Below, piece after piece: positions 14,944 through 23,601 of a DNA stretch of 64,000 bases; position 1 is the stretch's first letter, and each line of letters opens with the position of its first letter. The notes beneath the pieces are model-generated. The model searched no databases and was not told the origin of the DNA. It was given only the letters and a program-made list of their open reading frames with translations. A program made the translations under genes and the position numbers. This DNA is from UBA4744 sp963723165 (GTDB lineage: Bacteria; Actinomycetota; Acidimicrobiia; Spongiisociales; UBA4744): assembly GCA_963723165.1 (NCBI GenBank), contig CAVRPP010000010.1:130023-194022 (forward strand), in the 5' to 3' direction.

Positions 14944-14949
14944 ACTCTA
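14944..14949 (-). promoter_or_regulatory. -10 box (TAGAGT) for the receiver gene
   Basis: TAGAGT on the minus strand ends 8 nt before ATG 14935, which decides the start in favour of this ATG. Confidence 0.45.
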
Positions 14950-14997
14950 GTTGTCGGCAATCAGTTGTCGGTATCGGACCTGGCCCCGGAAGCTTCC

Positions 14998-15003
14998 TAT
15001 GAT
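14998..15003 (+). promoter_or_regulatory. -10 box (TATGAT) for the NfeD-family gene
   Basis: A strong TATGAT overlaps two candidate ATG codons (14999, 15002) and ends 7 nt before GTG 15011. If it is the -10 element, the ATGs are upstream of the transcript and GTG 15011 is the true, leaderless start. Confidence 0.5.
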
Positions 15004-15010
15004 GGCCGAC

Positions 15011-16279
15011 GTGAGGCGCTTCCTTTTCTTGTCATTTGCGATCCTGGCCGCGCTGGCAATCACGCCGGCGCTGGCTGCACAGGAGGCAGCGCCGCTGGAC
15101 GTGATTGTGGTTTCGGGGCCGCTGGACCAGAGCGTCATCAGCTTTGTGGAGGAGGCGGTGGACGAGGCCGCCGCCAACGGCTCGCAGGCAGCCATCATTC
15201 AGCTCGACTCAGAGGGTGCGCTGAGTGACAGCATCGAGGGTCTCATCGACCTTTTCCGCCAACCTCCCCTGCCGCTGGTGGTCTGGGTTGGTGACGCGCC
15301 CGCCGTTGCTTACGGTGGGGCTGCCCGATTGCTTATCGCTGCCCCCCTCAAGACGGCCGCTCCCGGCGTCGAGATCGGCTATCTCACGCCGACAGTGGCC
15401 GGTTCGTCAGATGGCGTCGACGTCGTGGCAGCGTCCTCGTCGTTCACGATGCAGGAGGAGAAACTCACCGTCCAGGGGCCGGTTCCCGGTCTGGTAGATG
15501 CTGCTATCCCGTCGATCGGGCAGGTAGTGGTGTGGCTCAACGGCCGCGAAGTTCAGTCACAGCAAGGTGCTGCGACGTTGCAGACCGCCCGTCAGGAAAC
15601 CGCCGAAGATGGAACCACCCGGATGCTGCCGACCGCCCAGGTGCGCTTCCACGAACCAGGGCTGTTCACGCGGTTCCTCCGGCTGTCGATCCAACCGGAG
15701 GCGGCCTTCTTCTTCCTGGTGATGGGTCTCACGGTCGCGGCGTTTGAGTTCTACGCGATGGGTCCCGGTTTGGCCGCTGCCACCGGTGTGATCTCGCTGC
15801 TGGTCGCCGGCTACGGCCTTTCCGTGCTTCCGGTCCGTTGGTGGGCACTGGTGCTCGTCGTGCTTGGCTTGCTCGTCTACACAGCCGAATTCCAACGGCG
15901 CTCGTTCGGGATCTTCAGCATTCTCGCCACCGGGGCTCTGGTAGTGGGCGGCCTCTTCATCACCGATGCGGCTCCTCAGCTCACACCATCACCCTGGGGG
16001 GTCGGGTTCACCGTCCTGGCTGCCATCTTCTTCTACCTGATTGCTATGCCGGTGGTGGCCCGGTCCCGATACTCGACCGGCACGATTGGTCGGGATCATC
16101 TCCTCGGGAAGCGCGGCACGGCCGTGACCGTGCTCAGTCCGGAAGGCACCGTTGAGGTTGATGGTGCCCGCTGGCGGGCCCGGGCCCATCGTGAGGCCGG
16201 GATCGCGTCTGGTGACGTCATTCGGGTCACCGGCATCCGCGGACTCGAACTTGAAATCGACCCGGTGGACGACGAATAG
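15011..16279 (+). CDS. NfeD-family membrane protein (ClpP-class serine protease-like)
   Basis: 422 aa from GTG 15011 (ATGs at 14999/15002 are possible but overlap the -10 box). Residues 1-22 are a signal sequence. A ClpP/crotonase-like domain follows (about 30-200; VIVVSGPLDQSVISFVEEAV, AAIIQLDSEGAL, VVWVGDAPAVAYGGAARLL). Four or so membrane helices lie at 240-345, then a C-terminal OB-fold (GKRGTAVTVLSPEGTVEVDG). The usual catalytic Ser/Lys pair is hard to place, so proteolysis is uncertain. Such proteins usually pair with a flotillin/stomatin gene; none is adjacent. Confidence 0.85.
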   Translation: MRRFLFLSFAILAALAITPALAAQEAAPLDVIVVSGPLDQSVISFVEEAVDEAAANGSQAAIIQLDSEGALSDSIEGLIDLFRQPPLPLVVWVGDAPAVAYGGAARLLIAAPLKTAAPGVEIGYLTPTVAGSSDGVDVVAASSSFTMQEEKLTVQGPVPGLVDAAIPSIGQVVVWLNGREVQSQQGAATLQTARQETAEDGTTRMLPTAQVRFHEPGLFTRFLRLSIQPEAAFFFLVMGLTVAAFEFYAMGPGLAAATGVISLLVAGYGLSVLPVRWWALVLVVLGLLVYTAEFQRRSFGIFSILATGALVVGGLFITDAAPQLTPSPWGVGFTVLAAIFFYLIAMPVVARSRYSTGTIGRDHLLGKRGTAVTVLSPEGTVEVDGARWRARAHREAGIASGDVIRVTGIRGLELEIDPVDDE

Positions 16280-16412
16280 GCTCTGATCGCTGCCTAACTC
16301 CCTTTCCGCCAACGGCACCGGCAGAAACATTCTTCCCCTGTTTGCCAAAATTTTCCTGGCGGGTTGGGAAACCCACTGGTAGGTTTCGCCCGCATTTTGC
16401 GGAGGAGGACGA

Positions 16413-16673
16413 ATGGCGATGACGGCGGTAGCAACCAACTGGCAACCACGAGCGCTGTGCAGGGGTAACCATTCTCACCTCTTCTTCCCTCCCAGTACGT
16501 TCGAGCGCAAGGACGAGCGCGAACGCCGGGAACTGCGGGCCAAGGCCATTTGTATGGCATGTCCTGTGAAACGAGATTGCCTCGAGTCGGCCGTCGACAT
16601 CCGCGAGCCCTACGGAATCTGGGGTGGTCTCACCGAGGTCGAGCGCCGGGAATTCTCGGTTCAGACCGCCTGA
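16413..16673 (+). CDS. WhiB-family [4Fe-4S] transcriptional regulator
   Basis: 86 aa. The four cluster-binding cysteines are C16, C47, C50 and C56 (ALCRG, CMACPVKRDC), followed by the GIWGG turn (68-72) and a basic C-terminus (EVERREF). WhiB-like proteins are actinobacterial regulators that often bind the housekeeping sigma factor and sense redox or NO through the cluster. The start has a strong GGAGGAGG-type site at about 16400-16408. The C-terminus is short with no AT-hook, so it is not WhiB7-like. Which subclass it belongs to is not resolved. Confidence 0.95.
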   Translation: MAMTAVATNWQPRALCRGNHSHLFFPPSTFERKDERERRELRAKAICMACPVKRDCLESAVDIREPYGIWGGLTEVERREFSVQTA

Positions 16674-16709
16674 GCCGGCACCTCGTTCCTCGATCCATCG
16701 AGCTTTGCA

Positions 16710-18512
16710 TCACTCTGCGCGCACGCTCCTGAGATCCCCCGACCGGATGGTCACTCTCTGAGAATCCAGGTATTCCAGGAGCGGCACCGCGTATTTGCGC
16801 GAAAGCCTGAGAGCGTCCCGAAAGTCAGCCACGGTGAACTGCTCCGGCAGCGTATCCAGTTGCCGGACGATGTCGTCGAGTTGCTCCTGAAGGTAGATCA
16901 GGTCTTCCCCGATTCGGACTACCCGGTCCTGGCGGACCAGCGCATGGAGCAACTCGCGGTCGATTCCCATCTCCTTGATGCGAGGAACTGCCCAACCCGA
17001 CGCAACGAGGGTGGCTCGCAGGCTCTCCCAGGCTGCCTCCTGGCTGCTGGTCAGGGTGCCGCCGAAGCCCTCCTCGGCCACCGTGGCGCCGTCGTCGCGC
17101 AGCTTGGTCGAAGCCCCGACCAGGGCTTCTACGACGGCGGGATCCACCGACAGGAGGCTGGCCAGGCTCGCTTTCGGCATACCTGGTCGGAGCGGGTTTT
17201 CGCGGTGGAAAGAACCTACGGTGCTGAGAGCACGACCGGACAATTCAGCAGCCGATTCCTGCGAGAGGGCGAGAGTTCCGACAATCACTGCTCCGGCCGG
17301 GACGCCTCCCCCGGAGTCCGCGGCGAGACGCGCCAGGGATTCACTGCCCCGGACCCCGAGGAGCGTCGTAGCGATGTCATCAGCCGAGCCTTCGATGGCT
17401 CCGGGCAGCACTTCGGCGGAGCGGCGGAGATCGGAGATCCCAATGGATGGGTGGGGATCGAGCACCCGGCCCCCTCCGACAACCGATCGCCGGCCAACCT
17501 CGCGAACAATGAAACGGTCACCGACCTTGAGGGGAAGAGGGTGCGACAACTGCAGAAGGGCGGGTCCGGAGCCTTCCAGTGCGGAATCCTGGACCAGGCG
17601 GATCCGGACCGGCCAGGCGCCGCTGCCGAGGTGTAGGTGGTAGGCGCCTCGATTAGTGAGGGGTTCCTCGAGGTAGCGGGCGGTGGTGATCTGTACGAGG
17701 ACGGTGTCGGTTGTCTGCCAATCATCCGGCCGGCCCAGCATCGCACCCCGGGTCACCTCGGCCCTGTCCAAACCGACCACGTTCACGGCTACGCGATTGT
17801 GAGGGGTTACCCGGACGTGATCTCGCTCGTGACTCTGCAAATTGCGGATCCGGCCTCGCATGTTTCCAGGCCAGGTCTCAACCTGATCGCCAACAGCCAG
17901 AGAACCATCGAGCAGGGTTCCGGTCACGACCGTGCCTGCCCCGGCGATCGTGAACGAACGATCGACCCACAAGCGCGGCCGGCCACTATCGATCAGGGAA
18001 GGAGAGACCTTCCGGATGGCCAAGTCCAGCGCACGCCGCACATCATCGATTCCCTGGTTCGACAGCGCCGAAACGGGAACGACCGGGCTTCCGGCGAGTG
18101 ATGTGCCCGCCACCTTCTCGTCCACCTCGAGGCTCACGAACTCCATTAGCTCGTCATCGACCCGGTCGACTTTGGTGATGGCCACGACGCCTTCTGCGAC
18201 CCCCAGGAGGTCGAGGACGGCCAGGTGCTCCTCGGATTGCGGCATCCAGCCTTCGTCTGCGGCGACGACAAAAAGTGCGACGTCAATGGCCTCGGACCCC
18301 GCCAGCATGTTCTTGATGAACCGCTCGTGGCCCGGAACATCAACGAACGAGATCTCGGTTCCGTCGGCGAGTGTGGTCCACGCGAAGCCGAGGTCGATGG
18401 TGAGCCCTCGGCGCTTCTCCTCGTCCCAGCGGTCAGGATCCCGTCCGGTCAGCGCCTGGACCAATGTCGACTTGCCGTGGTCGACGTGTCCGGCTGTGCC
18501 TACGACCGGCAT
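16710..18512 (-). CDS. selB: Selenocysteine-specific elongation factor SelB
   Basis: 600 aa. The GTPase G1 motif is GTAGHVDHGKSTLVQALTG; then RRGLTIDLGFAW, DVPGHERFI and ITKVDRVD. EF-Tu-like domains II/III follow. The C-terminal winged-helix region (about 430-600) would bind the SECIS RNA hairpin. The protein delivers Sec-tRNA to in-frame UGA. It overlaps the selA 3' end by 13 nt in the same orientation, forming a selA-selB operon. No selenoprotein, selD or tRNA-Sec gene is visible in the window. Confidence 0.95.
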   Translation of the reverse strand: MPVVGTAGHVDHGKSTLVQALTGRDPDRWDEEKRRGLTIDLGFAWTTLADGTEISFVDVPGHERFIKNMLAGSEAIDVALFVVAADEGWMPQSEEHLAVLDLLGVAEGVVAITKVDRVDDELMEFVSLEVDEKVAGTSLAGSPVVPVSALSNQGIDDVRRALDLAIRKVSPSLIDSGRPRLWVDRSFTIAGAGTVVTGTLLDGSLAVGDQVETWPGNMRGRIRNLQSHERDHVRVTPHNRVAVNVVGLDRAEVTRGAMLGRPDDWQTTDTVLVQITTARYLEEPLTNRGAYHLHLGSGAWPVRIRLVQDSALEGSGPALLQLSHPLPLKVGDRFIVREVGRRSVVGGGRVLDPHPSIGISDLRRSAEVLPGAIEGSADDIATTLLGVRGSESLARLAADSGGGVPAGAVIVGTLALSQESAAELSGRALSTVGSFHRENPLRPGMPKASLASLLSVDPAVVEALVGASTKLRDDGATVAEEGFGGTLTSSQEAAWESLRATLVASGWAVPRIKEMGIDRELLHALVRQDRVVRIGEDLIYLQEQLDDIVRQLDTLPEQFTVADFRDALRLSRKYAVPLLEYLDSQRVTIRSGDLRSVRAE

Positions 18513-19846
18513 GCCGCCTGCAGGGCCGCAGCGAGGTCCTCGTCCTGATCAGCAGGTACCGCCCGCACGTCGATGATCAGCTCTCCGGCTTCCCGCCGGG
18601 CGATCACCGGGATGTCCCACATCAGCAAGCGGTCCCAGACCAGATCGGCTGCTGGTTCCTGCACGACCAGAACGGGAGACGGAACGGTGGCGCCCGGGAC
18701 CGAGCCTGCGCCTGGAACCGACTCGCCTGCCCGAATCTCACCGACGGTACCCGACTCGGCCAAGATGTTTTCGAGTCGCGAATTCAGGTCGGAAGGCAGG
18801 GTTGCCGCCATCGCCCAGAACGGGATCTCCTGGCCCCGCCCGTCGGCATACATCTCGAGGGTTGCCGAAAGGGCTGCCAGCGTCGGCCCGCCACATCGAA
18901 CGGCCCGAGCCGCCGGATGTTTGGCAATCCTCGCGACAAGATCGGCCTTGCCGACAACTATCCCGGCCTGCGGCCCGCCGAGCAGCTTGTCGCCTGAGAA
19001 CAGGACCAGATCGGCGCCCGCTTCGACTGCTTGACGGACCCCGGGTTCCTCAGCCAGCCAGTGCGGTGGGGGGCCAGACAGCCAGGGGACGTTCTCGTCG
19101 AGGAGTCCACTTCCGACGTCGTAGACAAGCGGCAATCCACGGTCATGGGCTAGTTCGACCATCGGCTTCAGATCGACCTCCTGGGTGAACCCGACCACCC
19201 GGTAGTTGGACGTGTGAACCTTGAGCAGCAGGGCCGTTTCTGCGGAGACCGCAGATGAATAGTCTGCGAGGTGCGTTCGATTGGTAGTTCCAACCTCGAC
19301 CATCGTTGCTCCGCTGGCGGCCATCAGTTCGGGGAGCCGGTATGAGCCGCCGATTTCAATGAGTTCGCCGCGTGAGACCGGCACCTGTCTTCCCGTCGCC
19401 AGAGCCGCCAGCGTCAGGTAGAGGCCGGCAGCGTTGTTATTGACCACCAGGGATGCCTCGGCGCCGGTCGAGATTCGGGCCAGCTCGCGGACGTATCCTG
19501 CTCTGCCTCCGCGATTGCCGGTGACGAGATCGAATTCCACATTCCCGTAGGACGTGGCTGCCGCCCGGGCTGCATCGGCTGCTTCGCCGGCGAGGGGTGC
19601 TCGTCCCAGATTCGTGTGAAGAAGCACGCCGGTGGCGTTGATGACCGCCTGGAGGCGGCTGGCCTGGAGACGGCCGACGATTTCCCCAGCAATTACGCGG
19701 GGGTCTCCTTCGTTTCCTCGGGCGATTTCTTCTCTCGCCCGGTCGATCGCGGTCCGGGCACATTCAATGACGATCGATCGTGGCAGGCCCGTGGCAGGCA
19801 GGGCCCGCACAAGGGCGTCGACCGACGGCAGGTCACGGAGCGGCAT
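18500..19846 (-). CDS. selA: L-seryl-tRNA(Sec) selenium transferase
   Basis: 448 aa, a PLP enzyme converting Ser-tRNA(Sec) to Sec-tRNA(Sec) with selenophosphate. Motifs: VINATGVLLHTNLGRAPL, GNRGGRAGYV, VNNNAAGLYLTL and the PLP lysine in FSGDKLLGGPQAGIVVG. The N-terminal helical domain (RDLPSVDALV) is that of bacterial SelA. The ATG lies 6 nt behind a TATGCT box. It is first of the selA-selB operon and divergent from fxsA, with only 37 nt between the two start codons. Confidence 0.95.
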   Translation of the reverse strand: MPLRDLPSVDALVRALPATGLPRSIVIECARTAIDRAREEIARGNEGDPRVIAGEIVGRLQASRLQAVINATGVLLHTNLGRAPLAGEAADAARAAATSYGNVEFDLVTGNRGGRAGYVRELARISTGAEASLVVNNNAAGLYLTLAALATGRQVPVSRGELIEIGGSYRLPELMAASGATMVEVGTTNRTHLADYSSAVSAETALLLKVHTSNYRVVGFTQEVDLKPMVELAHDRGLPLVYDVGSGLLDENVPWLSGPPPHWLAEEPGVRQAVEAGADLVLFSGDKLLGGPQAGIVVGKADLVARIAKHPAARAVRCGGPTLAALSATLEMYADGRGQEIPFWAMAATLPSDLNSRLENILAESGTVGEIRAGESVPGAGSVPGATVPSPVLVVQEPAADLVWDRLLMWDIPVIARREAGELIIDVRAVPADQDEDLAAALQAACRS

Positions 19847-19852
19847 GGAGAC

Positions 19853-19858
19853 AGCATA
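19853..19858 (-). promoter_or_regulatory. -10 box (TATGCT) for selA
   Basis: TATGCT on the minus strand ends 6 nt before the selA ATG, with no ribosome binding site between them. It sits back to back with the fxsA promoter. Confidence 0.5.
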
Positions 19859-19868
19859 CCGGTGGCGG

Positions 19869-19874
19869 TATCCT
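19869..19874 (+). promoter_or_regulatory. -10 box (TATCCT) for fxsA
   Basis: TATCCT ends 9 nt before the fxsA ATG and no ribosome binding site is visible; a leaderless or nearly leaderless mRNA is expected. Confidence 0.45.
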
Positions 19875-19883
19875 CACCCCACA

Positions 19884-20249
19884 ATGAGTCTTCCCGTCAT
19901 CTTTGTCACCGTGTCGGTTGTCGAGCTGCTGGTGCTGGCGGCGGTCGAGGATCGGATCGGGTTGGGCCCGACCCTTGCAATCATTTTGCTCACGGGTGTT
20001 GTGGGCGCTTCCCTGGTACGAAGTCAGGGGTTCAGCGTCTTCGCCCGGGCGCGGCTCCAGATGAGTCAAGGTGCTTTCCCCGGGCGCGAACTTGCGCACG
20101 GCGCTCTTGTGCTCATCGGCGGTGCTCTCCTGCTCACCCCCGGATTCCTCACAGACGCATTGGGGTTCGCCTTGATGGTGCCGGCGTTTCGGGAAGTGGT
20201 GCGAGTGCGGGGGACGCGGTTTTTGCAACGCCGGGTGCCAGGCCGATGA
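19884..20249 (+). CDS. fxsA: FxsA-family cytoplasmic membrane protein
   Basis: 121 aa with three or four membrane helices. Family motifs: VVELLVLAAVEDRIGLGPTL, LLTGVVGASLVRSQG and GALLLTPGFLTDALGFALMVP. E. coli FxsA eases F-exclusion of phage T7 when overproduced; its normal role is unknown. The C-terminus is basic. The stop overlaps the ATG of the NUDIX gene (ATGA). Confidence 0.88.
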   Translation: MSLPVIFVTVSVVELLVLAAVEDRIGLGPTLAIILLTGVVGASLVRSQGFSVFARARLQMSQGAFPGRELAHGALVLIGGALLLTPGFLTDALGFALMVPAFREVVRVRGTRFLQRRVPGR

Positions 20250-20956
20250 TCCGGTCCGCTTCGACGGTTTGTCTGCTCAGATCGGCGCCGAACGGGCTCG
20301 AGGTCCTGATGGTGCGCCGCTCGTCCGCTTCGGCCTTCGTTGGCGGTGCCTATGTCTTCCCGGGAGGCGCCGTCGATGATGCCGACCATTCCGAGCTCGC
20401 CCGGCAGGCCGTGAGCGGGATAGACGACCCGGAGATGTTTCCGTGGGCGGCTGCTGCTCTGCGTGAAGCCGCCGAAGAAGCGGGAGTGCTCGTGATGTCC
20501 TCGCCGGATCCGGCTCTGCTCGGTCTGCACGGGGCGGACTTGTATGGCGGTCTCGCTGCCTCTGGAGCGACGCTCGATGGTGCCCGGTTGGCGTACCTAT
20601 CGAATTGGGTCACCCCTGCTGGTGAACCGCGCCGCTTTGATACCCGCTTCTTCGTTGCCGAAGTTGCACCGGAGACCGGGGCTGAAGCGGATGGCCATGA
20701 AGTGACCGAAGCCACATGGGTCCGCCCGGCTGGAGCTCTCGAGCGCGCCAGGGCACGGCAATGGTTCATGATTCCTCCCACCGTTTTGACCCTGCGCACT
20801 CTGGAGCGGTTCGCGACTCCCGGCGAAGCAGTTGCTTTCGCCCGGAACCAGGATCTCGTGCCTCGCATCGAACCAAAGCTGGTTGTCGGGGCGGACGGCG
20901 CCATCCAGATTCTGATGCCAGGCCAGCACGGGTACGACGACCCCGATCTGCTGTGA
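20246..20956 (+). CDS. NUDIX hydrolase
   Basis: 236 aa, ATG coupled to the fxsA stop. N-terminal ASTVCLLRSAPNGLEVLMVRR (first strand) and YVFPGGAVDDAD lead into the NUDIX box, AALREAAEEAGV (RExxEE present). The length and the spacing GGAVDDAD...REAAEE fit the NUDT19/CoA-pyrophosphatase-like subgroup. It would hydrolyse a nucleoside diphosphate linked to X; the substrate is unknown. It ends 21 nt from the convergent MFS exporter gene. Confidence 0.87.
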   Translation: MIRSASTVCLLRSAPNGLEVLMVRRSSASAFVGGAYVFPGGAVDDADHSELARQAVSGIDDPEMFPWAAAALREAAEEAGVLVMSSPDPALLGLHGADLYGGLAASGATLDGARLAYLSNWVTPAGEPRRFDTRFFVAEVAPETGAEADGHEVTEATWVRPAGALERARARQWFMIPPTVLTLRTLERFATPGEAVAFARNQDLVPRIEPKLVVGADGAIQILMPGQHGYDDPDLL

Positions 20957-20977
20957 CGGCCTGGGAAATCTGTTGAA

Positions 20978-22621
20978 TCAGCTCGCAGCCGTTGAGGCCG
21001 GTGGCTCACCGGGTCGGGCGGATGACGGGATGCTTGCACCAGAGGTATGGCGGGTATCGGGCAGCAACCAGCTCATCCCAAAGCCAAGCAGCACGAAGGC
21101 CATGGCCGTCAAGGCCGCCCGCTTGGCCGAGTCCACAAACACGCCCCGCAGTTCGTCCACGACCTCCTCCGAGCCCGGTTGCTCTGTCAGCTGAATGATG
21201 ATCTGACCGGCGGAGGCTTTCATGGCCTCGGCTATCCCCTCGACGGCCTGAGGAGGGAGTCCCGGCAGAGTGGCGAGTCGATCCGCCGACAGGGTTCCAA
21301 GGCTGGTGGCCAGGACCGTGCCGACGAGGGCGATACCAAACGCCGATCCGATCTGGCGGAAGGTGCTCTGCATACCCGACGCCTGGCCGGAATCCCTGGG
21401 GGGAACGTCGACCAGGATCACACTGGTGAGCTGGGCAGTCGCCAAACCAACCCCGACACCGTAAACGAACAGCGAGGGGATGAGGCGGGCTCCCGTCATG
21501 TCCGGGTTGATCAGGAAGGCGATGCTGGCGATGGCCACCGCTTCGATCAGCATGCCGGTCGTAACCACCCGTCGTGGTCCGAACCGTTGCGCCAGAGCGG
21601 CCGCCGCCGGCCCCCCCAGGAAAGCCCCACCCGCCAGAGCCAGCAGCAGCAAGCCCGTTTGAAACGCTGTGTAGCCGAGTACTGCGGTCAGGAAGAGCGG
21701 CAGAACGAAGATCATGCCTAACTCTCCAAGACTCAGGGTGGCAGCCGTGAGGTTGCCGTACCGGAAGCTCTTGATGCCGAAGAGGGCCAAATTGAAGAGC
21801 ACCGGTTTTCCCGATGCGGTCCGCCTGGTCTCAATGACGAAAAACAACGGGATGCAAACGGCCGCCACTGCAAACGCAAAGGGCACCACAGACACGGTTC
21901 CCACCGACCAGGTCCAGCCCCCGATGGTGAACGGGCGGGTGGCCTCGAACCAGCCGTATCGGGATCCTTCGATGAGGCCAAAAACCAGGCTGGAGAGACC
22001 GATGGAGATGGCCGCCACCCCAGCCGGGTCGAAGCCTGGTTCGGCGTGTTCATCGCGGCTGTCGGATACCCATCTCATGGACCCGGCCAGGGCCAGTGCT
22101 CCCACCGGGACATTGATGTAGAAGGCCCATCGCCAGGAGAAGCTCGTAGTGAGCCAGCCGCCCAGTAGGGGGCCCAGAGCTGCCATGCCGCCGATAACCG
22201 AGCCCCAGATCCCAAAGGCGATCGCTCGCTCACGGCCCTGAAAGCTGGCATTGACGATCGAGAGGGTCGAGGGGAGGATCATCGCCGCGCCGATGCCTTG
22301 TAGCGAACGGGCAGCTATCAACAAGCCCCCGGTTGGTGCCTGCCCGGCCAGCATGCTGGCGGCAACAAATGTAACCAGGCCGGCGTGAAAGAGGCGCTTC
22401 CGACCGTAGAGGTCTCCGATCCGCCCCAGAGTGATGAGGAGGGCTGCGAACACCAGTGAGTAGATGGTGTTGATCCACTCCGCATCGACCAGCTCGATCC
22501 CGAGGTCGTCGATGATCGAGGGGATCGCAACATTCACGATGGTGGCGTCGACGATGATCATCGCCACGCCGACGCTCAGCATGGCCAGAGCCAACCAGCG
22601 CACTTTGGAGGTTTGTGCCAT
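20978..22621 (-). CDS. MFS multidrug efflux transporter (DHA2, 14 TM)
   Basis: 547 aa from ATG 22621; a longer frame upstream is unlikely because a TATACT box lies about 28 nt before this ATG. Motif D1 (MIIVDATIVNVAIPSI), motif A (GRIGDLYGRKRLF) and motif C region (GPLLGGWLTTSFSWRWAFYINVP) mark the drug:H+ antiporter DHA2 family (EmrB/QacA). It exports hydrophobic or cationic compounds; the substrate is unknown. No adjacent TetR/MarR regulator is seen. Confidence 0.92.
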   Translation of the reverse strand: MAQTSKVRWLALAMLSVGVAMIIVDATIVNVAIPSIIDDLGIELVDAEWINTIYSLVFAALLITLGRIGDLYGRKRLFHAGLVTFVAASMLAGQAPTGGLLIAARSLQGIGAAMILPSTLSIVNASFQGRERAIAFGIWGSVIGGMAALGPLLGGWLTTSFSWRWAFYINVPVGALALAGSMRWVSDSRDEHAEPGFDPAGVAAISIGLSSLVFGLIEGSRYGWFEATRPFTIGGWTWSVGTVSVVPFAFAVAAVCIPLFFVIETRRTASGKPVLFNLALFGIKSFRYGNLTAATLSLGELGMIFVLPLFLTAVLGYTAFQTGLLLLALAGGAFLGGPAAAALAQRFGPRRVVTTGMLIEAVAIASIAFLINPDMTGARLIPSLFVYGVGVGLATAQLTSVILVDVPPRDSGQASGMQSTFRQIGSAFGIALVGTVLATSLGTLSADRLATLPGLPPQAVEGIAEAMKASAGQIIIQLTEQPGSEEVVDELRGVFVDSAKRAALTAMAFVLLGFGMSWLLPDTRHTSGASIPSSARPGEPPASTAAS

Positions 22622-22648
22622 TTTTCCCACACCCAGTCGGAAACGAGG

Positions 22649-22654
22649 AGTATA
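22649..22654 (-). promoter_or_regulatory. -10 box (TATACT) for the MFS exporter
   Basis: A near-consensus TATACT on the minus strand lies 27 nt before the MFS start, giving a leader of about 20 nt with a weak GTGGGA site. No convincing -35 box. Confidence 0.4.
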
Positions 22655-22827
22655 CCGACGGCCGGCGGATTCGAGACCCGTGACTCGTGACACAATGTGC
22701 CCACGATGTTTTGCACGGATGATGCCTTGACCCGATGGTTCCCAGCCGATGACGAGAATCGTTGGCGTCCATCCGGGAGCGGCGCGTCGAGCCTGATGCG
22801 TTTCGTGTTTCAAAGGCGAGCGGTGTC

Positions 22828-23601
22828 ATGAAGGTTGAGTGCGTCCTCGCCCCGAACCCGGGCCCGTTCACGGGTCCCGGGACAAACACCTATCTGCTCG
22901 CCTCCGGCGCTGAGGTGCTGCTGATCGATCCTGGACCGCTCGATCGCTCACACGAAACAGCGATCATGGACACGGTTGGAGACCGCCTGCCCGTGGGGAT
23001 TCTCGTCACCCACACCCACGAGGATCATGCCCCTCTGGCGAATCCACTGGCAGCCAGCCTGGGTGTTCCCACCTACGGAAACGCGCCCGGACCGGGCTTC
23101 AAGCCCGACCTGCTCCTTGCCGATGAAGACCTGGTGGGGTTCGGAAATCAACAAGTGCAGGCGCTGCACACGCCCGGGCACAGCCGCGACCATCTCTGTT
23201 TCCTGGTCGGGGACAGTCTCTTCACCGGGGATCACATCATGGGCGGATCGTCGGTTGTCGTTGAGGACATGACCGCCTACCTGGAAAGCCTGCGGAGGCT
23301 GCAACAGTTGGATCTGGCGAGGCTGTACCCCGGGCACGGACTTGTCATGGAGGATCCCGCCGGTATCGTGGCCTCGTACATTGAGCACCGTCTCGAACGA
23401 GAGCGACAAGTGCTTGCGGCCGTGAAGACTGGAGCGAGCACCGTCATGGAGATCGTCCAGACCGTCTATGCGGATATTGATTCCGCCCTCCATCCTCTGG
23501 CAGCCATGTCAGTACGAGCCCATCTGGTCAAGCTCGCCGCGGATGGCACCGTACGGCTCAACGGCGATGACGACGCCCATCCGGCTGGAGGCACTTCATG
23601 A
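22828..23601 (+). CDS. Metallo-beta-lactamase-fold hydrolase (LACTB2-like)
   Basis: 257 aa from ATG 22828 (an AAAGGCGAG site lies about 9 nt upstream); the frame stays open to a TTG at 22762, so a longer form is possible. Zinc motif THTHEDH, then HTPGHSRDHLCF, GDHIMGG and LYPGHGLVM complete the metal site. Near the start, NPGPFTGPGTNTYLL is typical of the LACTB2/RNase-like or glyoxalase-II-related subgroup. A C-terminal winged-helix-like region (about 195-245) is also usual there. Its stop overlaps the start of the M23 gene. Confidence 0.85.
   Translation: MKVECVLAPNPGPFTGPGTNTYLLASGAEVLLIDPGPLDRSHETAIMDTVGDRLPVGILVTHTHEDHAPLANPLAASLGVPTYGNAPGPGFKPDLLLADEDLVGFGNQQVQALHTPGHSRDHLCFLVGDSLFTGDHIMGGSSVVVEDMTAYLESLRRLQQLDLARLYPGHGLVMEDPAGIVASYIEHRLERERQVLAAVKTGASTVMEIVQTVYADIDSALHPLAAMSVRAHLVKLAADGTVRLNGDDDAHPAGGTS

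Noticed and set aside
16689..16702. Small palindrome CTCGATCCATCGAG between whiB and selB as terminator
   Set aside because: Only a 5-bp stem with no T tract; too weak to call.
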